Positions 23,039 to 30,639 of a stretch of DNA of 32,613 nt are shown here, one piece after another; the first letter of the stretch is position 1; each line of letters begins with the position of its first letter. The translations under genes were made by a program, and so were the position numbers. The notes below the pieces were generated by a model that had not been told where the DNA came from, searched no databases, and worked only from the letters and a program-made list of their open reading frames with translations. The DNA lies in the NCBI GenBank assembly GCA_024434165.1, contig QMIW01000045.1:1-32613 (forward strand), in the 5' to 3' direction. This stretch comes from Chloroflexota bacterium (GTDB lineage Bacteria > Chloroflexota > Anaerolineae > Anaerolineales > Villigracilaceae).

Positions 23039-24261
23039 AAGAGACCCTGCCCCAGCGCGCGCCGCGATTTTCGCGCGGGTTCGACATGCCCCTGCTGGTT
23101 GCGGTGGTGGCGCTGATCGTCTTCGGTTTGGTGATGTTGTATTCCGCTTCGTGGGATTTCTCGCGCGCCGCCTACGACGGCGATGCAATGTTCATGTTCA
23201 ACCGCCAGTTGATGTGGCTTGGGCTTGGCTCGGCGGCGGCTGTTTTCCTCGCCTTCTTCGATTACCATCGCTGGCGCAAACTGGTGGTACCCGCCATGGC
23301 GTTCACCGTGCTGATGCTGATCGTGGTGTTGTTCATGAGCGAGATTCGTTTCAACGCCAAACGCGCCATCCTTGCCGGTTCGGTCCAGCCTTCGGAACTG
23401 GCGAAACTGGTTTCGATTTTGTACCTTGCCGTGTGGCTGTATGCGAAACGCGAATTTCTCAAGGATATTTCGCTCGGCTTGATTCCGCTCGGCGTGATTT
23501 TGGGGGTCGTGGGCGGTTTGATCTACCAACAGCCGGACCTGAGCGCCGCCGCCACCGTGTTGATGCTGGGCGGTCTGCTCTTCTTCCTTGCAGGCGGCGA
23601 TTTGACGCAGATCGGCGGGCTTTTGTTGATCGCCGTCGCCGCCGCGTGGCTGGTGGTCTCCATCAGCCCGACCGGTCAGGAGCGCGTTGCGGATTTCATT
23701 GCGGGAATCAAAGACCCGCTGCAGGCGTCGTACCACGTGCGCCGCTCGTTCGAAGCGATTGTCAACGGCGGGTGGTTCGGCGTGGGCATCGGCAAATCAC
23801 TCTCCAAAGTGACCGGCTTGCCCGTGCCTCCCACCGACAGCATCTTTGCGGTGGTTGTGGAGGAACTCGGCTGGTTCGGCGCGGTGGGGCTGATCGGTTT
23901 GTATGGTTTTCTGGTGTGGCGCGGGCTGGTCATTGCCCGCCGCGCGCCCGATATGCTCGGCACACTGCTGGCTTCCGGCCTGGCGATTTGGATCGGCATG
24001 GAAGCGCTCATCAACATGGCGGTCATGGTCGGCTTGCTCCCGTTTGCGGGAAACGCGCTTCCGTTTGTCAGCGCGGGCGGCTCCAACCTGGTGACCACGC
24101 TCGCGGCGCTGGGCATTCTCTTCAATATTTCGCGCCAGAAGAGCGAAGCCATCCTGTCGGACGAAGAATGGAGGTCGTACGGTGCGGTTGTTAATTTGCG
24201 CTGGTGGGACGGGCGGAGGCGTGTATCCCGCGCTCGCCGTTCACGCAGCGTTGAAGAGTAG
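23017..24261 (+). CDS. ftsW: Septal peptidoglycan glycosyltransferase FtsW
   Basis: FtsW is the SEDS-family enzyme that polymerises lipid II with FtsI. The 414-residue protein has about ten membrane helices. Key blocks are 'SVQPSELAKL', the 'GVGIGKSLSKVTGLPVPPTD' loop with the Asp that corresponds to the catalytic SEDS aspartate, 'FAVVVEELGWFG', and 'LPFVSAGGSNLVTTLAALG'. The start at 23017 lies in the end of murD and follows GAGAGGAG. Its last 26 residues (RWWDGRRRVSRARRSRS region) overlap the murG start by 80 bases and look like a basic, unconserved tail. Confidence 0.94.
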   Translation: MGVGTFVKETLPQRAPRFSRGFDMPLLVAVVALIVFGLVMLYSASWDFSRAAYDGDAMFMFNRQLMWLGLGSAAAVFLAFFDYHRWRKLVVPAMAFTVLMLIVVLFMSEIRFNAKRAILAGSVQPSELAKLVSILYLAVWLYAKREFLKDISLGLIPLGVILGVVGGLIYQQPDLSAAATVLMLGGLLFFLAGGDLTQIGGLLLIAVAAAWLVVSISPTGQERVADFIAGIKDPLQASYHVRRSFEAIVNGGWFGVGIGKSLSKVTGLPVPPTDSIFAVVVEELGWFGAVGLIGLYGFLVWRGLVIARRAPDMLGTLLASGLAIWIGMEALINMAVMVGLLPFAGNALPFVSAGGSNLVTTLAALGILFNISRQKSEAILSDEEWRSYGAVVNLRWWDGRRRVSRARRSRSVEE

Positions 24262-25279
24262 GCATCCGAGCGTCGAGACCTTGTGGGTCGGCGGCGAAGG
24301 CGGCATGGAGGAAGACCTGGTGAAACGCGCAGGCATCCCCTATCGTTCCGTTCCTGCGGCGGGCGTTCACGGCGTGGGACTGCGCGCATTGCCGGGCAGC
24401 CTCGCCAAACTCGCGCGCGGCGCAGTCGAATCGCGCCGCATCCTCCACGAGTTCAAACCGGATGCGCTCTTCTTCACCGGCGGATATGTCGCCGCGCCGA
24501 TGGCGGTTGCCGGGCGCAATGTTCCCATCGTGCTGTACGTGCCGGATATCGAACCCGGGCTGGCGCTCAAATTCCTCGGCTATTTTGCGGATGTCATCAC
24601 CGTGACCGCGCCGGACTCCAGGAAGTTTTTCCCGCGCCCGGAGCGTGTGGTCCTCACAGGCTATCCGCTTCGCGCGGACCTCAAAGCCTGGTCGCGCGAG
24701 GAAGTTCACCAACGCTTCGGGTTTGACCCTGCCATTCCCACCCTGCTGGTCACCGGCGGCAGCAAGGGCGCGCGCTCCATCAACATGGCGGTTTTGAAAC
24801 ACTTGAACGAACTTTTGGAAATGGCGCAGGTCATCCACATCACCGGCTCGTTGGATTGGGAGACCGTCGAAAGCGGCGCCCGCCAACTTCCTGAATCGTT
24901 GAAACAGCGTTACCAGGCGATGCCCTACCTGCACGAAATGGGTGCGGCGCTTGCCGCGGCAGATCTGGTACTCTCGCGCGCGGGCGCATCCACGCTGGGC
25001 GAGTATCCGCTGTTCGGTCTGCCCGCTGTGCTGGTTCCGTATCCGTATGCGTGGCGCTATCAAAAGGTCAACGCCGATTACCTTGCCGAACGCAACGCCG
25101 CCGTCATCCTTCAGGATGAACTTTTGAACGAACAACTTCTGCCTGTGATCAAAGATATCCTCACGAACGAACACAAGCGGGATGCCATGCGCGCCGCCAT
25201 GCAAAGCCTCTCCCAGCCCCGCGCGGCGGACGAGATCGCCAGCCAGTTGGTCAAACTGGCAGGAGTAGTGACACTATGA
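24182..25279 (+). CDS. murG: Lipid II synthase MurG, lacking the usual loop histidine
   Basis: MurG adds GlcNAc to lipid I on the inner face of the membrane. The 365-residue GT-B protein starts MRLLICAGGTGGGVYPALAV, with Gly13 where most MurGs have His (GGTGGH). The second family block, HEQN, is replaced by 'VPDIEPG'. Other marks are kept: 'FFTGGYVAAPMAVAG', 'VTGGSKGARSIN', 'SRAGASTLGEYPLFGLPAVLVPYPYAWRYQKVNA', with the Glu and the Q..N that bind UDP-GlcNAc. The GTG start at 24182 follows GGAGG by 8 bases and lies inside ftsW. Its position and overall fit make MurG the best call; a related glycosyltransferase is unlikely. Confidence 0.93.
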   Translation: MRLLICAGGTGGGVYPALAVHAALKSRHPSVETLWVGGEGGMEEDLVKRAGIPYRSVPAAGVHGVGLRALPGSLAKLARGAVESRRILHEFKPDALFFTGGYVAAPMAVAGRNVPIVLYVPDIEPGLALKFLGYFADVITVTAPDSRKFFPRPERVVLTGYPLRADLKAWSREEVHQRFGFDPAIPTLLVTGGSKGARSINMAVLKHLNELLEMAQVIHITGSLDWETVESGARQLPESLKQRYQAMPYLHEMGAALAAADLVLSRAGASTLGEYPLFGLPAVLVPYPYAWRYQKVNADYLAERNAAVILQDELLNEQLLPVIKDILTNEHKRDAMRAAMQSLSQPRAADEIASQLVKLAGVVTL

Positions 25280-25803
25280 TGAGCGTTGTTTACCTCTTTT
25301 GGATGTACGTCTTCCTCTTCGGAGTCATCGGCGCGATGCGCGGCTGGGCGAAGGAATTGATGGTCATTTTCAGCGTGGTCACTTCGCTGGCGGTCAACCT
25401 GCTTCTCGAAAAATACATCCCGCTGGTGCGCGACCTGGATAAAACCACCACATCCGTGTTTTGGATTCGCGTCCTCGTTCTGATTGCCCTGGTCTATTTC
25501 GGCTACCAGACGGTGAACATATCCCGCCTGGCGGGCAAAGCGGTGCGCGAACGCTTGCAGGACTCGCTCTTCGGCGCGGTGTTGGGCGGCATCAATGGCT
25601 ATCTGGTGGCAGGGACCATTCTGTACTACAACCACGTTGCCAACTACCCCTATCCCAATATCATCAGCCCGGCGACCGACCCGGCGATTGTCGAAGCCAT
25701 TACCCGCATGATGAACTACATGCCCCCGCGCTTCCTCGGCGAACCCGGCATCTACTTCGCCGTCATCATCATCCTCATCTTCATCATCGTTGTTTACATC
25801 TAA
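25276..25803 (+). CDS. CvpA-like small membrane protein
   Basis: The 175-residue protein has four to five hydrophobic segments. 'FGVIGAMRGWAKELMVIFSVVTSLAVNLLLE' near the N-terminus and 'DSLFGAVLGGINGYLVAGTILYY' near the middle follow the CvpA (colicin V production) pattern: a Gly-Arg-Gly-like turn, then a helix, then 'G...G...G' before a helix. The C-terminal 25 residues are a final membrane helix. The ATG overlaps the murG stop (ATGA). CvpA proteins have no agreed enzymatic role but are linked to envelope integrity; the position between murG and murC suggests a wall or lipid-carrier function, which is inference. Confidence 0.75.
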   Translation: MMSVVYLFWMYVFLFGVIGAMRGWAKELMVIFSVVTSLAVNLLLEKYIPLVRDLDKTTTSVFWIRVLVLIALVYFGYQTVNISRLAGKAVRERLQDSLFGAVLGGINGYLVAGTILYYNHVANYPYPNIISPATDPAIVEAITRMMNYMPPRFLGEPGIYFAVIIILIFIIVVYI

Positions 25804-25851
25804 CAACCACTCGACTACTCAACCACCTGACCACTCGACTACTTGACTATG
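25804..25851. repeat. Six tandem 8-bp units ending in the murC start codon
   Basis: After the CvpA-like stop (25801-25803) six octamers of consensus YRACYACT follow (for example CAACCACT, CGACTACT, TGACCACT); the last one, TGACTATG, carries the murC ATG. The whole intergenic space is repeat. It leaves no Shine-Dalgarno before murC. Confidence 0.7.
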
Positions 25852-27228
25852 ACTCGCGTTCACTTCATCGGCATTGGGGGCTCGGGGCTTTCTGCCATCG
25901 CGCGCCTGCTCAAAGAAAGCGGCTACGAGGTGACAGGCTCCGACCAGAACCTCTCCCCGTTTGCGGTTGACCTGCAAAATGCCGGCGTGGCCATCTACAT
26001 CGGACATCATCCGCGCAATGTGACTGGAGCCGACTGGGTCGTGCGTTCCTCCGCCATCAAGGACGACAACCCCGAGGTCGAGGCGGCAAAGCGCGCCGGG
26101 ATTCCCGTCTACAAGCGCGCCGATTTCCTCGCCCGGTTGATGTCCAAAAAGAAGGCTATCGCCATCTCCGGCACGCACGGCAAGACCACCACCACCGCCA
26201 TGATCGCATGGACGTTGTACGCCATGAAGCGCGATCCTTCCTTTATCATCGGCGGCACGCTCAACAACCTGAAGACCAACGCCCGCGCAGGCATGGGCGA
26301 CCTGTTCGTGATCGAAGCAGATGAATACGACCGCATGTTCCTCGGGCTCAAGCCGCAGATCGCGGTGGTCACCAATGTCGAACACGACCACCCCGACTGT
26401 TACCCGACCTTCGAGGATATGTATTCCGCCTTCCAAAGTTTCGTGGACCTGCTCCCGCCGGACGGCGCATTGATCGCCTCCGCCGAAGACGAAGGCTCTG
26501 CGTCCCTCCTGCCTCATGCGCGCCGGAAAGGCGTGAACGTGATCTCCTACAGCGTGCAGGGCGAAATGACCATCAACAGCCCGCAATGGATGCAGGCGCG
26601 CACCATGAAGCCCAACAATCGCGGCGGCTTCGATTTCTCGGCAATGACGAACATCGGTTCCGCATCTGCCTTGCAGGTTTCGCTGCAGGTCCCCGGCGAG
26701 CATAATGTGCGCAATGCGCTGGCGGCGCTTTCGGTGATCGCCACGCTGGGTCTTTCGCTTCAAAGCGCGGCGGAGGCGTTGAGTCAATTTGAAGGGACCG
26801 GGCGCCGCTTCGAGGTGCGTGGCGAGCGCAATGGCGTGACCCTGATTGACGATTACGCCCATCATCCCACCGAGATTCGCGCCACGCTGGCGGGCGCAAA
26901 GGCGCGTTATCCCAACCGCCGCTTGTGGGCGGTCTGGCAGCCTCATACCTTTTCGCGCACCCAGGCGTTGTTCTACGAATTTTCGCGCGCCTTTTCCGAT
27001 GCAGACGAAGTGCTCGTCACCGAAATTTACGCTTCGCGCGAATCCGCGCGGGATTTCTCCTCCGCCGAAGTGGTCAGCGCCATGCCGCACGCTTCGGCTC
27101 GTTACAGCGGTTCGATCACGGAGACGAAGGAGTATTTGCTGAAACATCTTCGCCCCGGCGACGTGGTGATCGTCCTTTCGGCAGGCGATGCCGACCAGAT
27201 CACCGCCGACCTTTTGAAGGAATTGTGA
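25849..27228 (+). CDS. murC: UDP-MurNAc:L-Ala ligase MurC
   Basis: MurC adds L-Ala to UDP-MurNAc, the first amino acid of the stem peptide. The 459-residue protein has 'HFIGIGGSGLSAIARLL' (5-21), the ATP loop 'SGTHGKTTTTAMIA' (107-120), 'EADEYDRMFL', 'TNVEHDHPDCYPT', 'GEHNVRNALAAL' and 'DDYAHHPTEI'. The ATG at 25849 gives the normal N-terminus; a TTG two codons earlier is in the repeat and unlikely. No ribosome site is visible, so initiation may rely on coupling or on leaderless-like entry. Confidence 0.96.
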   Translation: MTRVHFIGIGGSGLSAIARLLKESGYEVTGSDQNLSPFAVDLQNAGVAIYIGHHPRNVTGADWVVRSSAIKDDNPEVEAAKRAGIPVYKRADFLARLMSKKKAIAISGTHGKTTTTAMIAWTLYAMKRDPSFIIGGTLNNLKTNARAGMGDLFVIEADEYDRMFLGLKPQIAVVTNVEHDHPDCYPTFEDMYSAFQSFVDLLPPDGALIASAEDEGSASLLPHARRKGVNVISYSVQGEMTINSPQWMQARTMKPNNRGGFDFSAMTNIGSASALQVSLQVPGEHNVRNALAALSVIATLGLSLQSAAEALSQFEGTGRRFEVRGERNGVTLIDDYAHHPTEIRATLAGAKARYPNRRLWAVWQPHTFSRTQALFYEFSRAFSDADEVLVTEIYASRESARDFSSAEVVSAMPHASARYSGSITETKEYLLKHLRPGDVVIVLSAGDADQITADLLKEL

Positions 27229-27237
27229 GGTGGCACG

Positions 27238-27432
27238 ATGAGCGATGAAAACGGACAAGCGCTTCAACCCCGGACCGAGGTAATTGCCCTGCCTCCATTG
27301 AAGATGGTCCTCGTCCATGCAAAGGACGAACGCGAGAACTCGCTCGATGCGGTCATCAAAACCGCCGCGCCGCAGGAGAAGATTCAGCCGCAGGCGTTGA
27401 AGAAGATCATCGCGCATCTGGAGAAGAAATGA
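27238..27432 (+). CDS. Small hypothetical protein between murC and murB
   Basis: A 64-residue frame starts 9 bp after murC, with GAGGTGG 6 bases before the ATG. The product is charged and soluble; the second half (QPQALKKIIAHLEKK) would form a basic amphipathic helix. I do not recognise a family. The good ribosome site, tight spacing and same-strand position in the dcw cluster support a real gene. It could be a small division or wall factor, but nothing in the sequence says what it does. Confidence 0.6.
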   Translation: MSDENGQALQPRTEVIALPPLKMVLVHAKDERENSLDAVIKTAAPQEKIQPQALKKIIAHLEKK

Positions 27433-27479
27433 GATCAGCGCCGCAGCCGCTTGTCCTCGCAGAAGATTCGCGCTGCCTT

Positions 27480-27504
27480 CGCAAGATAAATCTTGCGGTA
27501 CTGT
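27480..27504. repeat. TAAA-apex hairpin with GGTACTG before murB
   Basis: CGCAAGAT AA ATCTTGCG (27480-27497) is a perfect 8-bp stem with a 2-base apex, followed by GTACTG. It is the cleanest copy of the hairpin family and lies 18 bp before the first murB ATG. Confidence 0.7.
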
Positions 27505-27514
27505 AGCCTGAAAT

Positions 27515-28456
27515 ATGTTTATGACCAAAACCCTTTCCGCCGCCGATATTGTGCGCCAGAAGTTTGGCGATGCCGTGCAGGAGAACGTCCCGCTTGCGCC
27601 GTTTACATCCGCGCGCATCGGCGGACCGGCGGACGTTCTGCTCACGGTCAAATCTGCGGATGAACTGGCGGGTGCGATGCAGTTGATCTGGGAGCATGGC
27701 ATGCCCTATTACATCCTCGGCGGCGGCTCGAATGTGCTGGTCAGCGACAGGGGCTTTCGCGGGGTGGCGGTTTTGAATCGGGCGAAGGAAGTCCGCTTTG
27801 AGACGGGCAGCCAGCCCACAGTCTGGTGTGAGGCGGGCGTCGTCATTGCCAACCTTGCCAGGCGCTGCGCATCCAAAGGATTGGCTGGACTCGAATGGTC
27901 GGCGGCAGTCCCCGGCACAGTGGGCGGCGCGGTGTATGGCAATGCGGGCGCGTTCGGCGGCGACATGACTCACAACCTCATCTGGGCTGAACTGCTGACG
28001 AAGAACGGGCGCGAACGATTTTCGCTGGAGCAGATGGGTTACGGCTACCGCACAAGCGTTTTGAAACGGCATGAAGTCGAAGGAATCGTGTTAAGCGCAT
28101 TGTTGAAGTTAAAAAATTCAACCAAAGAGGAAGTGTCTGTTAAAATCGAACAATTCAGCGAACGCCGAAAAGCCACACAACCGCCCGGTGCGAGCATGGG
28201 TTCCATGTTCAAGAACCCTGAGGGCGATTATGCCGGGCGTTTGATCGAAGCCGCGGGTTTGAAGGGCGCGCGCATCGGCAGCGCTGAGATCAGCACGCTG
28301 CACGGAAATTTTTTCATCAATCACGGCGAGACAAAGGCAGAAGACATTCGTGCCTTGATTCATCTGGCGCAAAAAACGGTGTTCGAGAAATTCAACGTGA
28401 AATTGGAATTGGAGATCGAATTGGTCGGCGACTGGCAGCCGATCACTGATCACTGA
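27515..28456 (+). CDS. murB: UDP-N-acetylenolpyruvoylglucosamine reductase MurB
   Basis: MurB reduces UDP-GlcNAc-enolpyruvate to UDP-MurNAc with NADPH and FAD. The 313-residue protein has 'YILGGGSNVLVSDRGF' (FAD binding), 'GLEWSAAVPGTVGGAVYGNAGAFGGD', 'YGYRTSVL', and 'SMGSMFKNPEGDYAGRLIEAAGLKG', with the catalytic Ser before Phe-Lys-Asn-Pro. The acidic 'LELEIELVG' closes the active site. This is the shorter, type II form found in Gram-positive-like bacteria. M3 (27521) is an alternative start. The last residues (ITDH) and the stop come from a heptamer array. Confidence 0.96.
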   Translation: MFMTKTLSAADIVRQKFGDAVQENVPLAPFTSARIGGPADVLLTVKSADELAGAMQLIWEHGMPYYILGGGSNVLVSDRGFRGVAVLNRAKEVRFETGSQPTVWCEAGVVIANLARRCASKGLAGLEWSAAVPGTVGGAVYGNAGAFGGDMTHNLIWAELLTKNGRERFSLEQMGYGYRTSVLKRHEVEGIVLSALLKLKNSTKEEVSVKIEQFSERRKATQPPGASMGSMFKNPEGDYAGRLIEAAGLKGARIGSAEISTLHGNFFINHGETKAEDIRALIHLAQKTVFEKFNVKLELEIELVGDWQPITDH

Positions 28457-28510
28457 TCACTGATTACTGATCACTGATCACTGTACCTGGAGATTAGAGA
28501 CTAGAGATTG
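28443..28510. repeat. Two heptamer arrays between murB and ddl
   Basis: TCACTGA is repeated about six times (28443-28483, one unit TTACTGA), then GAGATTA, GAGACTA and GAGATTG follow at 28490-28510. Because 7 is not a multiple of 3, the first array puts TGA in every frame; it provides the murB stop. The space is otherwise empty and ddl starts 8 bp later. Confidence 0.8.
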
Positions 28511-28517
28511 AAGTCGT

Positions 28518-29636
28518 ATGACTGAAAAGAAACTTCGAGTGGCAGTTCTATTCGGTGGGCGCTCCGGCGAGCATGATGTTTCGCTCATGTCCGCGCGTTC
28601 CGTGCTGTCGGTGCTCGACCGCGAGCGGTACGAAGTGACCCAGATCGGCATCACGCTCGACGGCGAATGGTTCACCGGCGCGAATGTGATCGAGGCGTTC
28701 GAGCAGGGCAATGTCAAGGGGCTGAACCGCGCCATCCTGCCGGGCGACCCTTCTCATTCGACACTTTACGAATTGCGAGTCACAGATCGCGGCGAAATCC
28801 TTCATAAACTCGGAGATTTCGACGTCTTCTTCCCCGTCCTGCACGGACCGTTCGGCGAAGACGGCACGATTCAAGGCTTATTCGAAATGGCGGATGTCGC
28901 CTATGTGGGCGCGGGCGTCGCCGGTTCCTCCGTCGGCATGGATAAGGGCATCTTCAAGGACGTGATGCGCGCCAATGGAATTCCAATCGTGGATTCCATT
29001 TTGGTGCTGCGCGGCGAAATCGAAAACGACGTCAATTCGGTGATTGCGAAAGCCGAAGCGATGGGCGCGTACCCGCTCTTTACCAAACCCGCCAATCTCG
29101 GCTCGTCGGTGGGGATCAGCAAATGCAGCTCCCGTTCCGATCTGGCGGAAGGCTTGATGGACGCCGCCCGCTTCGACCGCCGCATCCTGATCGAAAGCGG
29201 CGTGAAGGGCGTGCGCGAGATCGAAGTGAGCGTGCTGGGCAACGAAAACCCCGAGGCGTCCGTTTGCGGCGAAGTCCTGCCGAGCCGCGAATTCTATTCC
29301 TACGAGTCGAAGTATATTGACGGCACATCGGGGTTGGTCATCCCTGCCCAGCTGCCCAAAGAGGTGGCGGACAAAATCCGCGAGTATGCCGTTCGCGCCT
29401 ACAAGGCGATTGACTGCGCAGGCATGGCGCGCGCCGATTTCTTCGTCGAAAGGGAAACGAACCGCATCTTCCTGAACGAATTGAACACCCTGCCCGGCTT
29501 CACATCCATCAGCATGTATCCGAAACTGTGGCAGGCGAGCGGTCTCCCATATCCGCAGTTGGTGGACCGCCTGATCGAACTTGCGCTCGAACGCAAAGCC
29601 CAACGCGACCGCACGGAGCGCCGGAGGACTGCATGA
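28518..29636 (+). CDS. ddl: D-alanine-D-alanine ligase
   Basis: Ddl joins two D-Ala, the substrate of MurF. The 372-residue ATP-grasp protein shows 'LFGGRSGEHDVSLMSA' (11-26), 'VLHGPFGEDGTIQGLFE', 'GSSVGMDKG', 'TKPANLGSSVGIS' (ATP loop) and the metal site 'FLNELNTLPGFTSISMYP'. The omega loop 'YESKYIDG' keeps the Lys-Tyr of D-Ala-D-Ala enzymes and lacks the features of D-Ala-D-Lac (vancomycin-resistance) ligases. The start at 28518 has a weak ribosome site within the heptamer-derived leader. The stop overlaps the ftsQ ATG (ATGA). Confidence 0.96.
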   Translation: MTEKKLRVAVLFGGRSGEHDVSLMSARSVLSVLDRERYEVTQIGITLDGEWFTGANVIEAFEQGNVKGLNRAILPGDPSHSTLYELRVTDRGEILHKLGDFDVFFPVLHGPFGEDGTIQGLFEMADVAYVGAGVAGSSVGMDKGIFKDVMRANGIPIVDSILVLRGEIENDVNSVIAKAEAMGAYPLFTKPANLGSSVGISKCSSRSDLAEGLMDAARFDRRILIESGVKGVREIEVSVLGNENPEASVCGEVLPSREFYSYESKYIDGTSGLVIPAQLPKEVADKIREYAVRAYKAIDCAGMARADFFVERETNRIFLNELNTLPGFTSISMYPKLWQASGLPYPQLVDRLIELALERKAQRDRTERRRTA

Positions 29637-30628
29637 CCCAAAAACGCGACCTCACCCGCGCCGAGATCGTCCGCAGACGCCGAAGCGAGCGCGCCCTGAA
29701 GGAAATGGCGCAGACCCGGGAACGGGCGGTAAAGCCGCCGGTCAAAGTAACCTCGCGCGCGCCCACCGTTCCCATTGTGATTGTGCCCAGGCAAAAGGAA
29801 CGCCGCCGATATAACGTGGCGCTGGGTTTGCCCGAAATCCACCTGCGCAAGCCGAAATTTTCCATGCCGCGCTTCCGGGCGAACTGGCGGCTTGCCTCGT
29901 TTCTCATTGTGTTCGCGCTCGGCGTGACGATTTACCTGGCGCTCACGCTCCCGTATTTTCAAGTGCCGGCTGCCACCGTGCTGGGCAACAACCGCTACAC
30001 CCGCGAAGAGATCAACTCCGTGCTGGGCGTGGCTGGAAAATCCATATTCACGATCCAGCCGGAACAGGTGCGGGTGCGCCTGCTCACGAACTATCCCGAA
30101 CTGCTCTCGGCGGAGGTAAAGGTCTATTTGCCGAACCATGTCTACGTCACAGTGACGGAGCGCCAGCCGGTCATCCAATGGCAGCAGGGCGGCGGCTATA
30201 CCTGGATTGATGCTGGGGGAGTTGCCTTCCGTCCCAAAGGCGCGCTGGAAGGGCTGGTGGTCGTCAACGGTTTGGATGCGCCCCCCGCGGGCATTGCGGT
30301 TACAGATGACCCGCTCAGCCCGCCGCCGTTCATCACGAAAGAGCTGGTGGATGCGATCATCGCTCTTTCTCCGCTCGTGCCTGCGAACACGACCATGACC
30401 TACAGCGCCGCCGACGGTTTGGGCTGGACCGATCCGCGCGGGTGGCGGGTCGCCTTTGGCACAAGCGCGCATGACATGCCGTTGAAGATTCGAGTCTATC
30501 TCGCGCTGGTGGATACGTTGACCGCCAGCAGCAAGGTTCCCGAATTCATCAGTGTGGTCCATCCCGACGGTCCGTTCTACCGCATGGCGGAGAACGGCTT
30601 CGAAGAAATCACGGAAGAGAATCAATAA
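29633..30628 (+). CDS. ftsQ: Cell division protein FtsQ/DivIB
   Basis: FtsQ is the bitopic scaffold that brings FtsL and FtsB to the ring. The 331-residue protein has a basic cytoplasmic N-terminus (~90 residues), one membrane helix ('ASFLIVFALGVTIYLALTL'), then a POTRA domain ('VPAATVLGNNRYTREEINSVLG' to 'VKVYLPNHVYVTVTERQPVIQW') and a beta domain. The start at 29633 overlaps the ddl stop and follows GGAGG by 5 bases; the frame is open upstream only as an out-of-frame read of ddl. FtsQ is poorly conserved, but POTRA plus the position just before ftsA is diagnostic. Confidence 0.93.
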   Translation: MTQKRDLTRAEIVRRRRSERALKEMAQTRERAVKPPVKVTSRAPTVPIVIVPRQKERRRYNVALGLPEIHLRKPKFSMPRFRANWRLASFLIVFALGVTIYLALTLPYFQVPAATVLGNNRYTREEINSVLGVAGKSIFTIQPEQVRVRLLTNYPELLSAEVKVYLPNHVYVTVTERQPVIQWQQGGGYTWIDAGGVAFRPKGALEGLVVVNGLDAPPAGIAVTDDPLSPPPFITKELVDAIIALSPLVPANTTMTYSAADGLGWTDPRGWRVAFGTSAHDMPLKIRVYLALVDTLTASSKVPEFISVVHPDGPFYRMAENGFEEITEENQ

Positions 30629-30639
30629 GACAGGCAGCA

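Noticed and set aside
22872-24194. Plus-strand frame of 440 codons overlapping murD and ftsW
   Set aside because: It is the other frame of ftsW and has no membrane pattern or motif.
25819-27702. Long antisense open frame (627 codons) opposite murC and beyond
   Set aside because: It lies opposite murC with full family motifs on the plus strand. GC-rich coding DNA often leaves the antisense open, and the translation has no recognisable domain.
28443-28510. Possible CRISPR array
   Set aside because: Units are 7 bp with no spacers and no cas genes nearby.
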